Assembly: GCA_012295275.1 (NCBI GenBank)
Contig: CM022671.1
Location: forward strand, 20,586,822-20,650,821
DNA from: Chrysomallon squamiferum
Taxonomy: Eukaryota > Mollusca > Gastropoda > Neomphalida > Peltospiridae
Length of the DNA: 64,000 nucleotides
Direction of reading: 5' to 3'
Shown: positions 57,899 through 64,000 of the stretch, piece by piece
Position numbering within the stretch: the stretch's first letter is position 1
Layout: each line of letters opens with the position of its first letter
Notes under the pieces: generated by a model
What the model saw: the letters and a program-made list of their open reading frames with translations, nothing else
Databases searched by the model: none
What the model was told of the DNA's origin: nothing
Program-made: the position numbers and the translations under genes

Positions 57899-60616
57899 TA
57901 GGGGAAAAAATAACAATATAAAACAAAACACGAACCAATCTCACGCACGCACATGCATACGACCCCCAAAAATAACCAAACAAAAACAAAACAAACAGTA
58001 TACAACCAAAACAAAAACAGAAACAAAAAACCACTCAACACCCTCTTCAGCGTATAATAATAAAAAATAATAAAAAAAAATAATAATAACAATAAATAAA
58101 TAAATAAATACATAAATATATAAATAAGTAAAACATTTAAACAAAAATAAAAACTGAATAAAAACAAACTGAAAAAAAGTCAAATCAGCGAACTAAGTTA
58201 AATTTAAATATATCACATTCATCTGTTAAATTAATTAAAGCATTATTTATTTGTCTTAGGAATCTGTTAAAAAAGAAAACTGATATTACAGTATACTACT
58301 ACTACTACTAATAATAATAATAACAATAATAATATGAAAAATTTACGAGATTTTTATTCAGGTGATTAATGACCGATGCTTAGAAAAACAAAATGCTTTG
58401 AAATAAAGAAATAACTTAAATTTTGGGGAATTCAAACTTAGCTATTGCTTCAAATAAACAAACACCAGTGATCGACATCAAAAAAACATCTGTTTCAGAA
58501 AAGCGATAGAGGAAACAGAAAACATGTGTACGCTAATATTTCAGGTATATACTATAAACTTTGAGGAGTTGTACATTCATAATTTGTTAGTTTTAAATAG
58601 CTCATTCCATTATTTCGTTATTAATTCTCAAAAAGTTGTATCGAATTTTGACCTATACCCAGACTCATAATCCAGCAATATATTTATCTATTTATCTGAC
58701 TCTTTCTTTCTTTCTTTCTGATTGTCTATCTACATTTAACAAGGGTAAAAATTAATATATCATTATTTATAAGTAATGTGACAACTCTGGGATAATTTTT
58801 CCTAAAATATATTTATGTTTTGAGTTTACGACCTATGTTCCTTCTTTATGAAAAGAATATGTGACTAATAATAATGCGTGTTGCTGTTGTGTTCTGGACG
58901 CGTTGCAGTTTGTTGAGCAAGGTGTAAGGCAAACCGTGTAGTAGTCCACTGCAATAGTCCAGTCGCGATGTCACAAGTCCATTCGCCAGTGTTTTTGTGG
59001 TTTCACTGGTCAGATACCGCTCGATTTCGACCTATCTTACGTAGCTGTGAATAACTTGATGCTCCACAAACATTGTAGAATCAAACATAATACCAAGATT
59101 TCTCATACACGGCACCGAAGTTATGGGGGCATCATCCACAGTAACTAATATGGTGTCAACATCCTTTGAGTTATGCTCAGAAGGGAAAATCATCACTTCG
59201 TTCTCGTCAGCGTTCAGTTTCAGCATGTTGCAGTGCATCCCGTTTCGGAAAGTCTGGATTAGTTCCTGGTTCTAATATTCGAAACTGTTTGCATACACTG
59301 AACAAACCAAACCAATCTTTTCTATTCCGGTCAGGCAACATGTCAAAACCCGATGTATAGAAACTTGAAACAGAATAAAGATTCTTTGTAGTGAAGAAAA
59401 ATAAACAAGTGTATTTTAATTAATCTGACTTGAAGTTTGAAGAAAAAGGATGTTTTAAAACAGATTAAGGTACACTGATTGAAATTCCAGTCACGTGCAC
59501 ACTGTAAAGGAGAAGTTTGAAAACGTTAAGTGTTGTGTCATCACTGTGTAAACAACTGTTTTTGTTACAGCAACATCATTAATAGAAAGAGTTCAGGTTA
59601 AAGCAAATTTGTTATGATCAGAACTGAGTAAATGAAAAGCACTTGAGAAACCTTGTTTTGAAAGAGAACACATACACGCATATTCGTTCTCTCTGAACCC
59701 ACAGAAACGCGCATATCTATGTACATAATCATACATAATCATAAAGATTTTCTTACACAACAACACGTAAATAAGTAAGTAAGTAAGTAAATATATAAAT
59801 AATATGAACATTAATAAAATTTTCAATTTATAAATTTAACACAATGATGAAAGCTCTCATAAATGACATCAACAAAAACAAAATAAATACCATAATGATG
59901 ATGGTGAATTATATAAATAAAATAAAATTTGTTTCACATTTATCTATGTACAAAATAAAGGCAGACACACACGAAAAATTGGTTGTTACATTAAAATAAA
60001 TTCGAACTATCCAGGATAGAATCAAATAAAATGTTAAACTTCTCTAACTTGTTTTTCCTCAGTAATTTTCATTGTCTTTGTTATCTGCTTTCAGTTCGTA
60101 ATCGCAATGACGTTTTCGAAATGTGCCGGAAATGTCCGAATCATGATTGCCTCTATCCCGATCCAAAAAACTGCGCGCGCTATTACAACTGCTCAAAGCC
60201 TCTTCCGGGACCGTATAACGAACTGTGGGACAACATGGAACCGTATCAACAAGAATGCGAATATCCAGGCTACTTTGATAGGACGCGTCTGAGATGCGAA
60301 AAGGATTTCACCAAAGTCCAGTGTGCAAGCAAGCAGGAACAACCAATAGATTACTGTGAGTTTTTGTATCAGAAACACATTTTATTTTTTCACTCTCCCC
60401 CTTTCAGAGTTAAAAAATAATATGTATATATATATAATGATTTAAAAAAAACACACAAAAAAAACCAACAAATTAATATTAAGTGTTTTAAAAGTAATTC
60501 AGCCCGTGCATACTGCAGGGCTGTTTAATTGATTCCTGTTATCTTTATTTATTTTATATTTGTAAATGGTTTCATAAAGCTGTCATGGTATTATAGTCTC
60601 TTCTTTCCTCCTTCCT

Positions 60617-60709
<93 letters not shown>

Positions 60710-61082
60710 ACACACACACACAGAAACACACAATGATGCATACGACAAATATAAATATATTTAAAAAAAATTAAACGTTTCAGGTGAATATAAAGCTAAC
60801 GTATGTCTACGTGCCCATTGTCGTCCGTGCATTTACTCATTCCCGAGCTGCCGAGGACTGAGCGATGGGATCCAGGCTTGGACAGGAAGGAAATACACAC
60901 CTTATTATACAGAGTGCTTCAGACAGAGAGCTCTGTCCGTAAATACCTGTCCGCCAGATTCCACTGGGCAACCTCGAATCTTTTCGGCTAAGGTGAAGCG
61001 TTGTCGCACTCTAAGAATGATTCCTCGGAAATACGGTGGCCTGTCGGAAAGCGACGAAGAAGACGAATCTGCCCTTGACTGA
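57326..61082 (+). CDS. Secreted chitin-binding-like protein 1
   Basis: Three exons (57326-57551, 60095-60355, 60784-61082) join in phase 1 to give 261 residues. Residues 1-19 are a signal peptide (MSSHAAVLLMGMVVVCSG). Exon 1 encodes a Cys module ending in LVFSLRRRRCVP. Exon 2 holds a peritrophin-A/CBM14-like module with CLYPDPKNCARYYNCS, then QECEYPGYFDRTRLRCE. Exon 3 opens with a different Cys module (EYKANVCLRAHCRPC) followed by GLSDGIQAWTGRKYTPYYTE and another CxxCxxxC-type end, and closes with an acidic ESDEEDESALD tail. CBM14 modules bind chitin in peritrophic, cuticle and molluscan shell matrices, so an extracellular matrix role is likely. The exon 3 module recalls regions of molluscan Pif/BMSP-type matrix proteins, but this is from memory. 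It has a paralogue starting at 62390. AATAAA lies at 61262-61267. Confidence 0.85.
57552..60094 (+). other. Intron 1 of chitin-binding gene 1
   Basis: The intron includes a 43-nt poly-A run (57850-57892), AT-rich simple sequence and the non-LTR retrotransposon fragment described separately. No extra exon of the host gene is seen. Confidence 0.7.
58895..59300 (-). mobile_element. Fragment of a non-LTR retrotransposon reverse transcriptase
   Basis: On the minus strand the reading NMLKLNADENEVMIF, then APITSVPCMRNLGIMFDS is the typical NxxKLNxxKTE...RNLGVxFD stretch near the end of a LINE reverse transcriptase. After a stop near 59030 it continues as TSETTKTLANGLVTSRLDYC and GLPYTLLNKLQRVQN, the usual RLDYCNxLLxGLP...LQRVQN sequence of CR1/Jockey-like elements. 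Stops and missing ends show a dead, truncated copy. No poly-A tail or target duplication was identified. Confidence 0.8.
60622..60720. repeat. (TC)n/(AC)n compound microsatellite
   Basis: About 37 TC units (60622-60696) run directly into AC units with small interruptions. The tract sits in intron 2 of chitin-binding gene 1, about 65 bases before the exon 3 acceptor. Confidence 0.95.
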
Positions 61083-61174
61083 AAATTGAAATGCATAACG
61101 AAACAAAATTGTGTTCTAATTTTATTAATGTCTTCTTCTTTTATTCATATCATTATTATTGTTGTTGTTGTTAA

Positions 61175-61220
<46 letters not shown>

Positions 61221-61267
61221 TAAAGAAAAAGAAAGAAGGAATGAAATGGAAAATCAGTTTGAATAAA

Positions 61268-61489
61268 TCATATGCCAGCCATGTTGGATTTATAAATTAG
61301 GCCAGTAACAGATTTAAGTTTGATCCAGATCAAGAATCGTACAATACAGTGATGTATTTTACAAAATAAAATAAAAAATGATTATTTTAGTTAAATCTAA
61401 ATTAAAAAGGTGTCTTCTTGATTTGCTTATAAATAATTAATTCATTGAAAAATCCAAGAAAGAAAAGTAAAACATTTTTATTCTAATTT

Positions 61490-61520
<31 letters not shown>

Positions 61521-62389
61521 TGTTAGTATTTATTTATTTTTATTTATTTATTTATTTATTTTTAATAATTATATATTAAAGTGTCCTGTGGCGGTACGAA
61601 TAAACGGTGTTTTAAAATTCTTAATGCTTCCAAGTTATTATATTGTTGTTTTGAGCGACATATCATGGTTCATAACAATGCCGGACAATAAACAGTCGTA
61701 TCATTTCACAATAGAAGTCGTGACGTCATCGCGTTCAAGGTGTACGGATAACATTTTTAAAGATTAAACTAGAAGATATCGGTTTTTCTTGTATGCACAA
61801 ACTTCAGAAAAAATAATGTCGTGGTTAAGATATTCTAAACATTTTTGCACTTATACAGCGTTATTCAGATTGGACGAAAAAAACAACAAACAGAATAAAA
61901 AAGAAAACGAAGGATGTGGAGTTACACCAACACTACTCCTCCCCCAACCCCCCAAAAACACCAACCGCCCAACAGCAAACAAACAAGACAAACAACAACA
62001 AACAAACAAAACAAACAACAACAACAACCCAAAAATAAAAACCAATGCCACCCCCCAACAAAATTTAAAAAGTCTCGTTCTAGGAATAATTCGTTTTAAG
62101 AAACCTTCTCTGAATATATCGGTGCGTGTAAGCTAACCAGGTAGAATGGCTTGGTTGAATAAGTATAATATAAAAAACACCAAAACTTGGGCTTGTTGCC
62201 AACACAACAATGACGCAGTAATTTATTCATCAATGATCATCACGATATCTCACCATATAATTAAGCTTCGACTGAAATCTTAACTAAACTTAATTAAACT
62301 GATGTAAGTGTTATAACAGTAACAATCAGAAATATCTATATAGTTTTATATCTTTTTACTATACTCGGAAAACATCATCATCCAACAGC
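61268..62389. other. Intergenic region between the two chitin-binding genes
   Basis: Includes ATTT/TTTA runs at 61490-61561, a G+C-richer patch near 61720-61745 (GACGTCATCGCG) that could be regulatory, and AC/CAA-rich sequence at 61925-62065. The open frame at 61789-62136 is low-complexity and not supported as a gene. Confidence 0.5.
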
Positions 62390-62969
62390 ATGAATTCCAA
62401 AGTCGTCTTTCTCTGCCTTGATGTCGTAGAAGTTGTTGTCGTTGCAGAAGACGAGTGCGTGTCTCAAGGAACAACTGATTTACGTCACGTTCCAAACGAC
62501 TGCTCCGTTTTCTACGTCTGTGATCATGGAAAGTTGGTTCGTTTTAATTGTCCCAGCGGTGTTTTTAATCCGACCATCAAGGTTTAAGTACGAAAGGGAT
62601 CTGTCTATGAAACGTGTGAATAGTACATTTTTCACTTTAGTTCATATAATTGAAATTTTCATAAAAAAAAAAAAAAAAAACAACAACAAAAAAAACAAAT
62701 ATATATATATTAATGACAAAATGAAAACAAATTGTCTTTGGTGTAACTGTTTAAATATTTGTAGATTTTTAAGAATATGAAATGAGTCTACTTAATTAGT
62801 TGATTATATAACGAAATAATTGTTCGCACAAACGACTTTTATATTTAATAAACACATTAAACAAACAAACAAACAAACCAAAAAAAAAAAAAAAAAAAAA
62901 TAATTAATAAAATAAAAAAAAAAAAAAAAAATACAACTGATTAAACAAAGGAACGACTGTTCAAACATT

Positions 62970-63000
<31 letters not shown>

Positions 63001-64000
63001 TTTTAAATTTAATTAACATGCATTTTCGGATGGAATGTTTAAAGTCACGAATCTGAGTGAATATTTTTAATATATATACAAGCATACACACACGCACGCA
63101 CGCACGCACACACACACAAGCAGTCTCACAGAATGTCCGACTTACTTTAAAATATATTCTTGAAAATTACAAAATTATTTATTAAACTGAAGCACCACCA
63201 GAGAGATACTGGAAATGCCTTTGGTTTAATTATAAAAACTATTACCGTAAATTACTGGCTAGTTGCACTGATATACTTAATAATATTATATAACGTATCT
63301 TATTTCAGGCACCAACAAAGTAAAGTCGGGTTCAGATACAACATGTACTCCAGGATCCAAAGAGATCATCCCTCATCCGACAAAATGTGCCCAGTACTAC
63401 GACTGCGGCGACAACAATACACCGTTCAGATGGCCAAAGTACCTCAAGGAATGTCCAACCGAGCAGCTGTACAACACCAAGACTAAAAGATGTGAACATT
63501 ACAGCATGGTGGACTGTGGAGATCGAGAAAAACCTTTTTGTCCTTATAAGGACCAAGTTTTCAGTTTAGTAAAACTTTCACTCGTTCCAGCCACTGCTTA
63601 CAACTTTTGTAAAGCAGGTCGTGTTTTATATTTTCTATCTGTGAAATTGTGCATATAAAAAATTCCTTCCTTCAAGCTGAGTAGCCCATAAAGTGAAGGC
63701 AGCGGGTTTCCTCTCACGTTATCTGAATTGTAACTACATCTCCAAAGCAGTTTCCTTCTCTATCTAGCTTTTCGTTTTTCAATTTTCTTTCTACTCATGC
63801 TTTTGTGCCTTTTTCACCGCACTACAATTATTTGTACAATACTCGTCCATTTGTATTTTACTTTCATATAATCTATTACTAAACAATAAATACAAAAATT
63901 ACAGACTTTCACTTTCAGGAATCTTTATTTTTTACTTTTTCTCATATTTCAGGTGTCTATTTCGCTAATCAGTGTTTATCTGATCACTGTATTCCTTGTT
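62390..64000 (+). CDS. Secreted chitin-binding-like protein 2, 5' part, runs off the window
   Basis: Three exon blocks are visible: 62390-62581, 63309-63617 and 63953 to the window edge. Block 1 holds a CBM14-like module with ECVSQGTTDLRHVPNDCSVF, YVCDHG and NCPSGVFNP. Block 2 holds TCTPGSKEIIPHPTKCAQYY, then DCGDNNTPFRWPKYLKEC and RCEHYSMVDC. Block 3 reads VYFANQCLSDHCIPC, closely matching the exon 3 start of the neighbouring gene, so the two are paralogues. The block 2 to block 3 join (phase 1) is clean. Block 1 to block 2 is not: the donor after AAG at 62581 is phase 0 while block 2 needs phase 1. Either an exon is missed or block 2 starts at a weaker AG (63325), which would restore the frame. 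The start at 62390 gives a poor, charged signal peptide, and an acceptor-like GTTGTCGTTGCAG at 62435-62447 suggests a separate signal exon. Block 1 is therefore tentative. Confidence 0.65.
62582..63308 (+). other. Intron of chitin-binding gene 2
   Basis: AT-rich with poly-A runs near 62880-62931, a TTTA tract at 62970-63003 and CACG/CACA repeats at 63088-63118. A short missed exon would be expected here if block 1 and block 2 both are real; none was recognised. Confidence 0.5.

Noticed and set aside
57734-58183. Phe/Leu-rich minus-strand frames resembling membrane proteins
   Set aside because: They are read from a 43-nt poly-A run and adjoining A-rich simple sequence within an intron.

Overview
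This window comes from an AT-rich animal nuclear genome. Genes are split by GT-AG introns, and the flanks are full of simple repeats: (TC)n, (AG)n, (AC)n, (ATT)n, (AGT)n and long poly-A. Peritrophin-type chitin-binding secreted proteins, a DPY30-motif protein and the general gene style suggest a lophotrochozoan, most likely a mollusc. That placement is an inference.

Layout. (1) At 1114-5040 on the + strand lie the last four exons of an unrecognised gene whose 5' part is outside the window. (2) At 11376-16802 (+) is a complete seven-exon gene for the N-terminal acetyltransferase catalytic subunit NAA10, with an unusually short C-terminal tail. Its fourth intron carries a 2.6-kb element with terminal inverted repeats of about 500 bp. 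(3) At 37282 down to 27071 (-) is the dynein adaptor Bicaudal-D in three exons. Two further phase-compatible exons far downstream (23199-23169 and 19535-19447) could give an alternative tail. BICD and NAA10 converge. (4) At 39858-41831 and 44103-46235 (+) are two tandem, intronless-coding, single-pass leucine-rich-repeat membrane proteins. (5) At 52059 down to 47063 (-) is the ten-exon protein O-glucosyltransferase POGLUT1 (Rumi). (6) At 53488-54930 (+) is a small three-exon DPY30-motif protein, divergent from POGLUT1. (7) At 57326-61082 and from 62390 past the window end (+) are two related secreted proteins with chitin-binding-like cysteine modules. An old non-LTR retrotransposon fragment sits in the first intron of the first one.

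No operon-like logic links these genes. The real local groupings are two tandem duplications, the LRR pair and the chitin-binding pair. Exon structures were derived by hand from splice sites and reading phase. NAA10, POGLUT1, BICD exons 1-3 and the DPY30 gene are phase-consistent throughout. No tRNA, rRNA or CRISPR array was recognised.
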